In this document: positions 8,653-15,939 of the stretch, one piece after another | Numbering within the stretch: position 1 is the stretch's first letter | How the letters are laid out: every line of letters begins with the position of its first letter | From: an uncultured Phycisphaerales bacterium | Lineage (GTDB): Bacteria; Planctomycetota; Phycisphaerae; Phycisphaerales; UBA1924 | DNA: 35,667 bases | Reading direction: 5' to 3' | Assembly: GCA_903929885.1 (NCBI GenBank) | Contig: CAIYWI010000044.1 | Coordinates: 1-35,667, forward strand | The notes under the pieces: generated by a model | The model's input: only the letters and a program-made list of their open reading frames with translations | What the model was told of the DNA's origin: nothing | Databases searched by the model: none | Translations under genes and position numbers: made by a program

Positions 8653-9213
8653 AAAGCCGCGACGAATCCCTTCCGGGAATCTGGCGGCGTCGATGGCGTG
8701 CGCTCCGGACGGCCGGTCTTGTCTGTGGGCTCGAGGTCTCTCAGGTCTCGAGCCGCGGCCTATGGCGAGCACGCCTTGCGGGCGGAAAATGGGTCGCGGT
8801 CCAGGGTCAGCCGAACCATCCCATGCTCGTTCGCGGCGGGTCAGACCGTCGACACGAGCGTTTCGAGGAAAGCCGCGGGGTTCCGGTCAGGGAACCGAGC
8901 GACGTCGGCGGCATGCGGTGCGAGTGGGCCGGTCTTGTCGGCGGCTCGGGGTCTCTCAGGTCCCGGGCCTCGGCCGTTCGCTGCACGCCTTGCGGGCGGA
9001 AAATGGGTCGTGGTTCAGGGTCAGCCGAACCATCCCATGCTCGTTCGCGGCGGGTCAGACCGTCGACACGAGCGTTTCGAGGACAATGGGTCGTGGTTCA
9101 GGGTCAGCCGAACCGTCCCATGCTCGTTCACCGTGGGTCAGACGCGTGACACGAGCGTTTCGAGGAAAGCCGCGGCGTGCCGATCAAGGCGACGTGCGGC
9201 GGGGAGTGGGTGG
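8653..9213. repeat. Imperfect tandem repeat, unit about 215 bp, with conserved hairpins
   Basis: Copy A covers 8653-8868 (216 bp), copy B 8869-9082 (214 bp), copy C 9083-9165 (83 bp, only the last part of the unit), and a partial fourth copy covers 9166 to about 9213. Each junction reads TTTCGAGG then AAAGCCGCG (or ACAATGGG at the truncated copy). The best conserved part runs from AAAATGGGTCG to GCGTTTCGAGG. Two hairpins recur. The first has an 8-bp stem around the loop GTCTCTCAGGT in A (8728-8754) and B (8943-8969). The second has arms GCTCGT and ACGAGC in A (8825-8859), B and C (9122-9156). Bases that differ between copies tend to keep pairing. Function is unknown; a structured RNA or a repeat family of the genome are both possible. 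Confidence 0.85.
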
Positions 9214-9277
9214 GAGTCAATGGGCCCGGTGGGTGTCAACCGTCATCAGGCCCTGTGGAGGTTTCAGGCGGGCGGCT

Positions 9278-10201
9278 TCAACTCATCGGGTGACATGGGC
9301 GGTGTCGGTCGTGTCGTCGCCTGGCGGTCATCACGAGTCCGCCGAGGGTGAAGAGGCCGAGTGCGGCCGGCGAGGGGATGAGGTTGATGGTGGCGCCGGT
9401 GACATTGACGGCGGCGCTCAGCGAGCCGAAGCTGTCGGTGGTGCTGGCGAACCACGTGGCTCGTCGGATTCCGGTGGTGGAGTCTCGCGACATGCCGTCG
9501 AGCGGGGCGTCGATGCCGAGCGTGCGTTCCTCGCCGGCGTCGAGCAGTCCGGCATCGATGGCGAACTGGAAGATGAGCACGTCGGTGGCGCCGAAGCGGA
9601 AGGCGGGGTCGGTGGGGCCGACCTGGGGGAAGCCTTTCTGGACGCAGGCGACGCCGCCCGCGCCGTTGAAGTTGTTGACGGCGGCGGTGCCGCTGGTGGG
9701 GCCGGTGCCCATCCACCGCGTGACGTCGTTGCGGGCGATGCGGAGATAGGAGCCGCTCGGGGCGTCGCCAGAGTTGGCGACGTGGCGGTGGACGATGTAG
9801 CTCTGCAGGCCGGAAGGGCCGGTGGCGGCGAAGGGGCGGACGCGTCCGAAGGGGCCGTTGAGCGGGTCGGAGGAGATGTCGATGCCGCCGCCGTTGGTGT
9901 TGTTGCCGACGTTGGCGAAGGGGGCGACGACATCGGTGTCGCGGACGTTGCTGACGACGGGCTGCCACGTGAGGCCGGCGAAGCCGACGGGGGTGATGCC
10001 GTCGTCGCTGGTCCAACTCACCTGGGCCCGGACGAGCACGCGGCGCTGGCCGAGGTTGGGGTTGTAGGAAACCTGATTGCTCCAGGAGACGCCGTCGAGA
10101 CTGACCTGGAGGTTGAGGTTGGTCGAGGAGGCCGCGAGCGTGGTGCCCGCGGCAAGCCCCAGGACCAGGGCGAAGGATGCCGAACGAACTGCAGGAATCA
10201 T
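9278..10201 (-). CDS. Secreted protein with PEP-CTERM-like sorting tail
   Basis: About 307 residues. The start at 10201 was chosen because it opens directly into a signal peptide (MIPAVRSASFALVLGLAAG, cleavage near TLAAS); the frame extends 63 codons further as implausible Arg-rich sequence. AAAGGG lies about 13 nt upstream, longer than usual. The mature part is a predicted beta-rich secreted domain rich in Asn, Gly and Ser, with no family recognised. The end has IPSPAALGLFTLGGLVMTARR, the proline-hydrophobic-Arg pattern of PEP-CTERM-like anchors used for exosortase-type sorting, followed by a short extra tail DRHRPCHPMS that is unusual for such anchors. A candidate promoter lies about 490 nt upstream. 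Confidence 0.85.
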   Translation of the reverse strand: MIPAVRSASFALVLGLAAGTTLAASSTNLNLQVSLDGVSWSNQVSYNPNLGQRRVLVRAQVSWTSDDGITPVGFAGLTWQPVVSNVRDTDVVAPFANVGNNTNGGGIDISSDPLNGPFGRVRPFAATGPSGLQSYIVHRHVANSGDAPSGSYLRIARNDVTRWMGTGPTSGTAAVNNFNGAGGVACVQKGFPQVGPTDPAFRFGATDVLIFQFAIDAGLLDAGEERTLGIDAPLDGMSRDSTTGIRRATWFASTTDSFGSLSAAVNVTGATINLIPSPAALGLFTLGGLVMTARRRHDRHRPCHPMS

Positions 10202-10498
10202 GGCAGAAACACAGCCCTTTCCGCCTTGTCTCTTCTCGTCCCGTCGCGAGCCCGAGGCCGCCGGGAGAGTCCGGCGGGGTCGGAGATGGAGCGCACCATC
10301 CCCGTGCGTCGCGAAGGGGGCCTTCGCGGCGTTGGTCGGGAACACGACTTGTCGCTTGAAGCCGATGCGATTCCACGAACGCCGCGACACGCGTCGCGAC
10401 GACCGTTGCTCACGCTCGCCCGTCCTTGATGAACCCGCAGGCCTTCATCAGCCCGCCGACACGTTCGCCGCACGCACCCCCTCGACCCGCCACGCCCG

Positions 10499-10512
10499 AC
10501 GTAACGTTACGT
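10499..10512. promoter_or_regulatory. 14-bp perfect palindrome, candidate operator
   Basis: ACGTAACGTTACGT is an exact 14-bp palindrome with an AT-rich centre in a GC-rich context. It sits in the presumed leader of the gene at 9278-10201, about 190 nt downstream of the predicted transcription start. Binding by a dimeric regulator is a guess from symmetry alone. Confidence 0.3.
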
Positions 10513-10608
10513 TCGCATGCAAACACCCGCCGACCGAATGGTTCGGACAATGTTGCGTCTTACGCATGCCGTACGCCTGGTTGTGGAAGGGTTCGGAGGA
10601 ACCCGCGA

Positions 10609-10644
10609 CTACTTCATGCCGTGGCCGATGCCGCTTGCATTCAT
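10609..10644 (-). CDS. Possible 11-codon leader peptide
   Basis: ATG at 10644 opens MNASGIGHGMK and a TAG stop. AGGAG (10654-10658) lies 9 nt upstream and the strong promoter about 45 nt upstream. Right after the stop is a hairpin GGGTTC-4 nt-GAACCC (10589-10604). The layout of promoter, ribosome site, tiny frame and hairpin resembles a leader-peptide arrangement, but no run of regulatory codons is present, so this is tentative. Confidence 0.3.
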   Translation of the reverse strand: MNASGIGHGMK

Positions 10645-10695
10645 TCAGACAGACTCCTGTGAAGCCCGTCTTGTCGCTCGCTCCGATGAGGGCCC

Positions 10696-10765
10696 AGTCT
10701 ACACGATGAATCGCCCTTCTGCAAGCTGTTTTTCCGATTTTTCCGCAAATTGCGATTTTCGTTTT
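10696..10765 (-). promoter_or_regulatory. Strong promoter with UP-like A-tracts
   Basis: On the minus strand TTGCAG (10719-10724) is followed by 17 nt and TAGACT (10696-10701). Upstream of the -35 (10725-10765) lie several A-tracts in an otherwise GC-rich genome, as in an UP element. Transcription starting near 10689 would run toward the gene at 9278-10201. It is the most AT-rich stretch noticed in the window. Confidence 0.65.
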
Positions 10766-10959
10766 GGGGCGTGGCGTGCCGGTGCGGGTTGGCCTGATGC
10801 GGCGTGGCGGGCACGTTCGGTTCGCTGCGACGCACGCGCCGGCGCAGACTGGTGGAGCGGGACTGAGTCGCTCGGCCGTGCGATCGAATGTTTCGTTCCG
10901 GCGAAAGCAAGCGTGTCGCACCCGCGCGGTCGGGGTCGAACGTCGACGCGTCGGTCTGG

Positions 10960-10965
10960 TACCCT
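10960..10965 (+). promoter_or_regulatory. -10-like hexamer directly before tdk
   Basis: TACCCT is placed 6 nt before the ATG of tdk and no Shine-Dalgarno sequence is present, consistent with a leaderless transcript. Confidence 0.4.
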
Positions 10966-10971
10966 CCCTTC

Positions 10972-11511
10972 ATGACGCACGGTCGACTCGAGGTGGTGTG
11001 CGGTCCCATGTTCGCCGGCAAGAGCACCCGCCTGCTTGCGCGGTGCGCCGAGCTTGCGGCCCAGGGGCTCGAGGTGCAGGCCTTCAAGCCCGCGAGCGAC
11101 GATCGCTACGACGGCGCGAGACACATCGTCACGCACGACGGGCGGCGACTCGAGGCCACGCCGATCGCCGACGCCAACGAGATCCTCGCGGCGATCGCGC
11201 CTGCCGTCATCGTCGACGAGATCCACTTCCTGGGCGACGCGGTCGTCGAACCCTGCATGCGACTCGTGCGGGGCGGACGCATCGTCATCGTCGCCGGCGT
11301 CGATCGCGATCACCGCGGACGTCCCTTCGCGCCCTTCCCCGCCATGCTCTGCGAGGCCGATCGCGTCGACAAGCTCCACGCCACGTGCGCCCGCTGCCAG
11401 GGCCCCGCGTGCCACTCGCAGCGACTGGTGGCGTCTGACCAACGCATCGTCGTCGGCGGCGCGGAGGCTTACGAGCCCAGGTGTCGGGTGTGCTTCGAGC
11501 CTGCCGCCTGA
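10972..11511 (+). CDS. tdk: Thymidine kinase
   Basis: A 179-residue type II thymidine kinase, which phosphorylates thymidine to dTMP with ATP in the salvage pathway. The P-loop GPMFAGKST is at residues 11-19, the Walker-B-like VDEIHF with catalytic Glu83 at 81-86, and four zinc-ligand cysteines sit in CARC (139, 142) and CRVC (171, 174) around the lasso region with Tyr167. Length matches the family. The start at 10972 was chosen because homology begins there; the frame continues 28 codons upstream without family resemblance. It ends 5 bp from the convergent uridine-kinase-like gene. No ribosome site is visible. Confidence 0.96.
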   Translation: MTHGRLEVVCGPMFAGKSTRLLARCAELAAQGLEVQAFKPASDDRYDGARHIVTHDGRRLEATPIADANEILAAIAPAVIVDEIHFLGDAVVEPCMRLVRGGRIVIVAGVDRDHRGRPFAPFPAMLCEADRVDKLHATCARCQGPACHSQRLVASDQRIVVGGAEAYEPRCRVCFEPAA

Positions 11512-11516
11512 CCGGT

Positions 11517-12143
11517 TCACGGCCGCCACGCGTCGTTGACGACGATCAGGTCGGCCAGGCGCCGGTACGTCGCGGCGTACCGCGCGAAGGTCGGGTCGGC
11601 CACGCCGTGAAAGAAGCCCTTGGCCTTCTCCACGCCCCAGCCCCGCACGCCCGTGCGCTCGAGGTGCTCCCACCGCGACCACCGCACCGAGGCGGGGGCC
11701 TCCACGAAGACCTTCACGTCGACGCTCGCCACCACCAGGTCGTGCAGCGAGTGGATGCCTTCGCACACGATCAGGGGTCGCGGATCGACGCGACGCGTGG
11801 ATTCGCGGCGGTGCGTCTGGAAGCTCCACACGGGAATGTCGCGAGCCACGCCTCGCCGCAGGTGCGCGAGGTCCTCGCCCAGCGAGGCGTAATCGGCCAG
11901 CTCCGGGAGGTCGCGACGGTGCTCCTCGATGTGCTCGTAGTCGGGCAGGTAGTCGTCGGAACTGAGCACGCACGGGGAGAGCAGGCCCGCGAGGTGGCTC
12001 TTGCCCGAGCCTACCGGGCCGGTGATGCCCACGACCACGTGCGGACCGCGGCGGGCCTTCGCCAGCGCGAGGATCGCCGCCGGCGCGTCGTGCATGGCGA
12101 CGACGGGCGCATCGCTCGACGCATGGCGGTCAGGATCACTCAC
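11517..12143 (-). CDS. Uridine kinase-like P-loop kinase
   Basis: A 208-residue protein of the uridine kinase/phosphoribulokinase-like P-loop family. Walker A is GPVGSGKS at residues 42-49, followed by the SSDDYLPDYE segment typical of the substrate-binding region, and VCEGIHSL matching the second strand motif of these kinases. Likely substrate is a nucleoside or small alcohol, not determinable here. The GTG start at 12143 overlaps the stop of the upstream GAF gene (GTGA), suggesting translational coupling; an internal ATG at 12089 is the alternative. The first 20 residues before MHDAP look poorly conserved in style. Confidence 0.87.
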   Translation of the reverse strand: MSDPDRHASSDAPVVAMHDAPAAILALAKARRGPHVVVGITGPVGSGKSHLAGLLSPCVLSSDDYLPDYEHIEEHRRDLPELADYASLGEDLAHLRRGVARDIPVWSFQTHRRESTRRVDPRPLIVCEGIHSLHDLVVASVDVKVFVEAPASVRWSRWEHLERTGVRGWGVEKAKGFFHGVADPTFARYAATYRRLADLIVVNDAWRP

Positions 12144-12670
12144 AGGTGCAGACTCCTCGCGTCGCTGGGGGCGGCGGTGAGGCCCAGCGCGAGCAGGAGG
12201 TCGTTCATGCCCGCCGCGTCGCGGTCGTCGAAACTCGCCAGATCCCAACTGTCGACGTCCAGCACGGCATCGCAGGAGCCGTCCTGCGCGAGCAGGGGGA
12301 TGACCAGTTCGGATTGGTCCTTGGGGTCGCAGGCGATGTAGTTGGGGCCCAGGGTGCGCACGTCGCGGATGACGATGGGGCGGCGTTCGAGCATGCCCCT
12401 GCCGCACATGCCGTGGAGGCCGATGGGGCTGCAGGCGGGCTTGGGCTCGCGGCAGACGAGGGACATCTCGGTGGGCGACGAGCGTTCGTAGAACCCGATC
12501 CAGGAGATGCCGCTGGAGCCGACCGCGCCCCAGAGCAGGTCGATGCACCGCCGCATGACCACCTGCCGTGCCGGGCCGACGACCAGCGGCGGGCGGGCGG
12601 CCGTCAGGCCGTGGCGGCGGAGCAGGGCGTCGTAGTCGCGAAAGGGGCCGGGAGCGTCTGGAGCGTGCAT
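12140..12670 (-). CDS. GAF-domain free methionine-(R)-sulfoxide reductase-like protein
   Basis: 176 residues, the size of the fRMsr (YebR/MsrC) family, which reduces free methionine-R-sulfoxide with GAF-fold cysteines. The diagnostic pattern is present: KPAC (Cys80), GMCG (Cys89) and NYIACD (Cys114), with SELVIPLL and VLDVDS following as in the family. All three family cysteines are therefore retained. It forms a two-gene unit with the uridine-kinase-like gene through a 4-bp stop/start overlap, and is divergent from glnS with only 54 bp between the start codons. No Shine-Dalgarno sequence is visible. A plain GAF sensor protein is a less likely alternative. Confidence 0.85.
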   Translation of the reverse strand: MHAPDAPGPFRDYDALLRRHGLTAARPPLVVGPARQVVMRRCIDLLWGAVGSSGISWIGFYERSSPTEMSLVCREPKPACSPIGLHGMCGRGMLERRPIVIRDVRTLGPNYIACDPKDQSELVIPLLAQDGSCDAVLDVDSWDLASFDDRDAAGMNDLLLALGLTAAPSDARSLHL

Positions 12671-12712
12671 GGGGCCAGATTGTTGGGGCGCGGGCAGGGC
12701 ATCCGCTTCACC

Positions 12713-12718
12713 TACCAT
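12713..12718 (+). promoter_or_regulatory. -10-like hexamer directly before glnS
   Basis: TACCAT is exactly 6 nt before the glnS ATG, the same spacing as for tdk. No clear -35 and no Shine-Dalgarno sequence are visible. Confidence 0.45.
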
Positions 12719-12724
12719 CGGGGC

Positions 12725-14503
12725 ATGTCGGACACCGCACGCCACCCTGACGGCGAGAAGCCTCGCCACCTCAACTTCCTCGAGCAGATCGTGGAGGCCG
12801 ACAACGCCTCCGGGAAGTGGGGGCAGGATGCACAGGGCCATCCCAAGGTTCACACCCGATTCCCTCCCGAACCCAACGGGTACCTGCACATCGGCCACGC
12901 CAAGAGCATCTGCCTCAACTCGGGGCTGGCCCGGTCGTACGGCGGCGCGTTCAACCTGCGCTTCGACGACACCAACCCCGCCAAGGAAGAGCAGGAGTAC
13001 GTCGACGCCATCATCAAGGACGTCGAGTGGCTCACGGGCGGCCACGCGGGCTATCGCTTCGGCGGCATCTTCTGGGCCAGTTCCTACTTCGAGCGGATGT
13101 ACGGCTGGGCCGAGGAACTCATCCAGAAGGGCCTCGCGTACGTCTGCGACCTGTCGGCCGAGGAGGTGGGCAAGCGTCGAGGCAGCATCGGCGTGCCCGC
13201 CACCAGCCCCTTCCGCGATCGGGATCCCGCGGAGAGTCTCGCGCTTTTCCGCGACATGCGGGCCGGGAAGTTCCCCAACGGCGCGAGGACGCTTCGCGCG
13301 AGGATCGACCTTGCGAGCCCCAACTTCACGATGCGCGACCCGGTGATGTACCGCATCATCCACGAGTCGCACCATCACACCGGCGACGCGTGGTGCCTCT
13401 ACCCCATGTACGACTGGGCCCACTGCCTCGAGGACAGTCTCGAGGGGATCACCCACTCCATCTGCACGCTCGAGTTCCGCAACAACCGGCCGCTGTACGA
13501 CTGGTTCATCGATTCGATCAACAAGGATCGCGGGCCGGGCAGCCGCTGGGGTGAGCGCATCCACCACCCCCAGCAGATCGAGTTCGCCCGCCTCAACCTC
13601 ACGTACACGGTGATGAGCAAGCGATTCCTGCTCGCGCTGGTCAAGGAGGCACGCGTGTCGGGGTGGGACGACCCTCGCATGCCCACGATCTGCGGCTTGC
13701 GCCGCCGCGGCTACACGCCCGCCTCGATCCGCCGCTTCTGCGACGACATCGGCGTGACGACCCAGGAGAGCACCATCGACGTGGGGCGGCTCGAGAACGC
13801 CGTACGCGACGACCTCAACAAGACGGCCCCTCGCGTGATGAGCGTGCTGCGACCGCTGAAGGTGGTCATCGAGAACTGGCCCGAAGGGAAGATCGACGAG
13901 CTCGACTTCGTGATCAATCCCGAAGACCCCGGCGCAGGCACCCGCAAGGTGACCTTCACGCGCGAGATCTACATCGAGCGAGAGGACTTCATGGAGACGC
14001 CCGCCAAGAAGTTCTTCCGCTTGGCGCCGGGCCAGGAGGTGCGTCTGCGCTGGGCGTACTTCATCCGCTGCACGGGCGTGGTGAAGGACGCTTCGGGCGA
14101 GATCGTCGAGGTGCGGGCCACCTACGACCCCGAGACCCGCGGCGGCGACGCCCCGCACGGTCCCGACGGCCAGCCCTTGCGGAAGGTCAAGGGCACGCTC
14201 CACTGGATCAGCGCGCAGCACGCCATCAAGGGCGAGGTGCGGCTCTTCGACCGCCTCTTCAACGCCGAGGAGCCGGGCAAGCGCACGGGCAACCAGCTCG
14301 ACGACCTCAACCCCAACTCGCTGGAGCGCATCGAGGCGATGCTCGACCCGGTGCTGGCCGGCGCGGCGGCGGGCGCGACGTTCCAGTTCGAGCGGATGGG
14401 GTACTTCTGCGTCGACCCAGACAGCCGCCCGGGGGCCATCGTGCTCAACCGCACCGTGACCCTCAAGGACACGTGGGCGAAGGTGGGGGCGGCGGGCACC
14501 TGA
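12725..14503 (+). CDS. glnS: Glutaminyl-tRNA synthetase
   Basis: A 592-residue class I synthetase charging tRNA-Gln. The HIGH motif lies in PPEPNGYLHIGHAKS (HIGH at 55-58), LRFDDTNP follows, and the KMSKS-equivalent is VMSKR near residue 295. The C-terminal anticodon-binding beta-barrel region (about 350-592) contains INPEDPGAGTRKVTF and ends QFERMGYFCVDPDS, normal for bacterial GlnRS, with no extra domain. Presence of GlnRS suggests direct charging of tRNA-Gln in this organism. The start was chosen at the -10-like hexamer and the conserved N-terminus; longer frames upstream overlap the divergent gene. Confidence 0.97.
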   Translation: MSDTARHPDGEKPRHLNFLEQIVEADNASGKWGQDAQGHPKVHTRFPPEPNGYLHIGHAKSICLNSGLARSYGGAFNLRFDDTNPAKEEQEYVDAIIKDVEWLTGGHAGYRFGGIFWASSYFERMYGWAEELIQKGLAYVCDLSAEEVGKRRGSIGVPATSPFRDRDPAESLALFRDMRAGKFPNGARTLRARIDLASPNFTMRDPVMYRIIHESHHHTGDAWCLYPMYDWAHCLEDSLEGITHSICTLEFRNNRPLYDWFIDSINKDRGPGSRWGERIHHPQQIEFARLNLTYTVMSKRFLLALVKEARVSGWDDPRMPTICGLRRRGYTPASIRRFCDDIGVTTQESTIDVGRLENAVRDDLNKTAPRVMSVLRPLKVVIENWPEGKIDELDFVINPEDPGAGTRKVTFTREIYIEREDFMETPAKKFFRLAPGQEVRLRWAYFIRCTGVVKDASGEIVEVRATYDPETRGGDAPHGPDGQPLRKVKGTLHWISAQHAIKGEVRLFDRLFNAEEPGKRTGNQLDDLNPNSLERIEAMLDPVLAGAAAGATFQFERMGYFCVDPDSRPGAIVLNRTVTLKDTWAKVGAAGT

Positions 14504-14607
14504 CGGTTCCGCAGCGGGCCCCGTCGGCCCCTGGTTGCACCGACGACGAAGCGTCCTGTCGCTGCGCTATCATTGCCCTTGCAAGCATCTGTCGGTATTG
14601 AAGTTGC

Positions 14608-14613
14608 GATTCT
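14608..14613 (+). promoter_or_regulatory. -10-like hexamer directly before rlmN
   Basis: GATTCT lies 6 nt before the rlmN ATG without a Shine-Dalgarno sequence. A conventional alternative, TTGCCC-17-TATTGA (14575-14603), would also give a very short leader. Confidence 0.35.
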
Positions 14614-14619
14614 GAACCC

Positions 14620-15822
14620 ATGCCAAGCCGCGACGTCATTCCTCCCGCCCAGCGAGGCTGCGTGCTCGATCCGCTGGGGCTGACCAGCGAGCAGGCGGTG
14701 GAAGCGGCGCATGCCCTGGGCATGCCCCGGGCGAACGCGCTCGAGGCGTACAAGGCGCTGCTGCGCGAGGGGAAGACGCCGCCGGAGGTCTTTGCCTTCA
14801 CGCCTCCGGAGGTGGTGCGGACGCTGCGGGAGGAGTCGCCCGAGGGCGAGGTGATCAAGTTCCTGGTGCGGGTGAAGGGGCGGGACCCGTCGAAGGGGCA
14901 CGAGTCGCTGGCGGGCAAGCCCTTGGAGACCGAGTCGGTGCTGATCCCGATGGTGGGGTCGGTGCGGGGGCTGACGTACACGCTGTGCGTGTCGAGCCAG
15001 GTGGGCTGCGCGATGGGGTGCGGCTTTTGCGAGACGGCGCAGATGGGCTTGATCCGGTCGCTGACGGCGGCGGAGATCGTGGGGCAGTGGTACGCCGCCA
15101 CGCATGTCGTGGGCGTTCGTCCGAAGAACATCGTGTTCATGGGCATGGGCGAGCCGATGGACAACTACGAGCAGGTGATGCAGGCTGTCGCCGTGCTCAA
15201 GGACCACAACGGCGCGTCGGTGCCCATCAGCCACGTCACGATCTCGACGGTGGGGCGGATCGACGGGCTCCGCAGGATGCGAGAGCAGATCAAGCAGCCG
15301 ACGTGGCACCGGCTCAACCTGGCCCTCTCGCTCAACGCGCCCAACGACGAGGTGCGCGACGTGCTCATGCCCGTCAACCGTCGCTGGAAGATGGAGGAGT
15401 TGCAGCAGGAACTGATCGACTGGCCGCGATTCGGCGGGAACAAGCTCTGCATCGAGTACGTGCTGATCCCCGGCGTGAACGACTCTCGCGAGCACGCGGC
15501 ACAGGTGGCGAACTTCGTGCGGCCCTTGAAGTCGCTCGTCCGAGAGGGCGCGAGCGGCGACGAGGCGGCCGACACCCGCGAGCGGGCGGTGGTGAACGTG
15601 ATTCCCTACAACCCGCGGCGCAGCAGCCCTTGGCCGGCGCCGACGGAGGAGCAGGTGAACGCGTTCATCGGCTGGCTGATCGAGGAAAGGGTCTTCGTGA
15701 AGCGACGCCGCACCAAGGGGCGGCAGATGATGGGCGCGTGCGGCCAGCTCGGGAACGAGCAGATCCGCGGGCGGCGGCTGGTCGACCTGACGGTGTCGCC
15801 GTCGAAGGTCACGAACGATTGA
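14620..15822 (+). CDS. rlmN: 23S rRNA/tRNA adenine C2-methyltransferase RlmN
   Basis: A 400-residue radical SAM enzyme that methylates A2503 of 23S rRNA and A37 of some tRNAs. The [4Fe-4S] cluster motif CAMGCGFC is at Cys130, 134 and 137, preceded by Cys123 in TLCVSSQVGC. The methyl-carrying catalytic cysteine is in MMGACGQL (Cys374). FMGMGEP is the SAM-binding GGEP-type motif. Length is slightly above the usual 350-390, explained by an insertion with EGASGDEAADTR near residue 310. Cfr-type resistance enzymes are close relatives; the overall pattern fits RlmN. It stands alone, downstream of glnS. Confidence 0.94.
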   Translation: MPSRDVIPPAQRGCVLDPLGLTSEQAVEAAHALGMPRANALEAYKALLREGKTPPEVFAFTPPEVVRTLREESPEGEVIKFLVRVKGRDPSKGHESLAGKPLETESVLIPMVGSVRGLTYTLCVSSQVGCAMGCGFCETAQMGLIRSLTAAEIVGQWYAATHVVGVRPKNIVFMGMGEPMDNYEQVMQAVAVLKDHNGASVPISHVTISTVGRIDGLRRMREQIKQPTWHRLNLALSLNAPNDEVRDVLMPVNRRWKMEELQQELIDWPRFGGNKLCIEYVLIPGVNDSREHAAQVANFVRPLKSLVREGASGDEAADTRERAVVNVIPYNPRRSSPWPAPTEEQVNAFIGWLIEERVFVKRRRTKGRQMMGACGQLGNEQIRGRRLVDLTVSPSKVTND

Positions 15823-15939
15823 TGGCCAGCGTTCCCGTCCGGCACGCCGCGGTCCGTGATGTCGATCGCCATGGCACCGGCTGAGGGCCGACGGGGTTGG
15901 CGTGACCGGACCTTGCCGAGTCCGTACAAAGAGATCGTG

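Larger units (their letters stand above)
8491..9277. other. Gene-free region holding a structured tandem repeat
   Basis: About 790 bp with no convincing gene on either strand. Open frames cross it, one of them about 600 codons long on the plus strand, but they run on into the opposite strand of the gene at 9278-10201 and show repeat-driven translations. It contains the promoter at 8512-8540 and the tandem repeat at 8653-9213. Confidence 0.6.
10202..10971. other. 770-bp gene-free region with promoter, palindrome and hairpins
   Basis: No convincing protein gene. On the minus strand, from its start toward the gene at 10201, it holds an AT-rich element and promoter (10696-10765), a possible 11-codon reading frame, a hairpin (10589-10604), a 14-bp palindrome (10499-10512) and two hairpins close to the gene: CGCGAAGG/CCTTCGCG (10310-10328, 3-nt loop) and CCGCCGG/CCGGCGG (10258-10277, 6-nt loop). 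An open frame of 157 codons on the minus strand (10448-10921) has low third-position GC, lacks a good start and crosses the promoter. Confidence 0.6.

Noticed and set aside
8653-9213. CRISPR array
   Set aside because: Units are about 215 bp, contiguous and diverged, with no short repeats separated by unique spacers and no cas genes.
8618-10429. 603-codon plus-strand frame across the repeat region
   Set aside because: It crosses the tandem repeat and the antisense of the PEP-CTERM-like gene; composition is repeat-driven and no ribosome site or family is present.
10589-10604. tRNA T-arm-like sequence GGGTTCGGAGGAACCC
   Set aside because: The surrounding bases do not form acceptor, D or anticodon arms; it is only a short hairpin.
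10448-10921. 157-codon minus-strand frame
   Set aside because: It overlaps the strong promoter, has low third-position GC compared with neighbours and no suitable start codon after the predicted transcription start.
12140-14221. 693-codon minus-strand frame running through glnS
   Set aside because: Most of it is the shadow of glnS. Only the part from 12670 downward is a real gene (the fRMsr-like GAF protein), which defines its own start.
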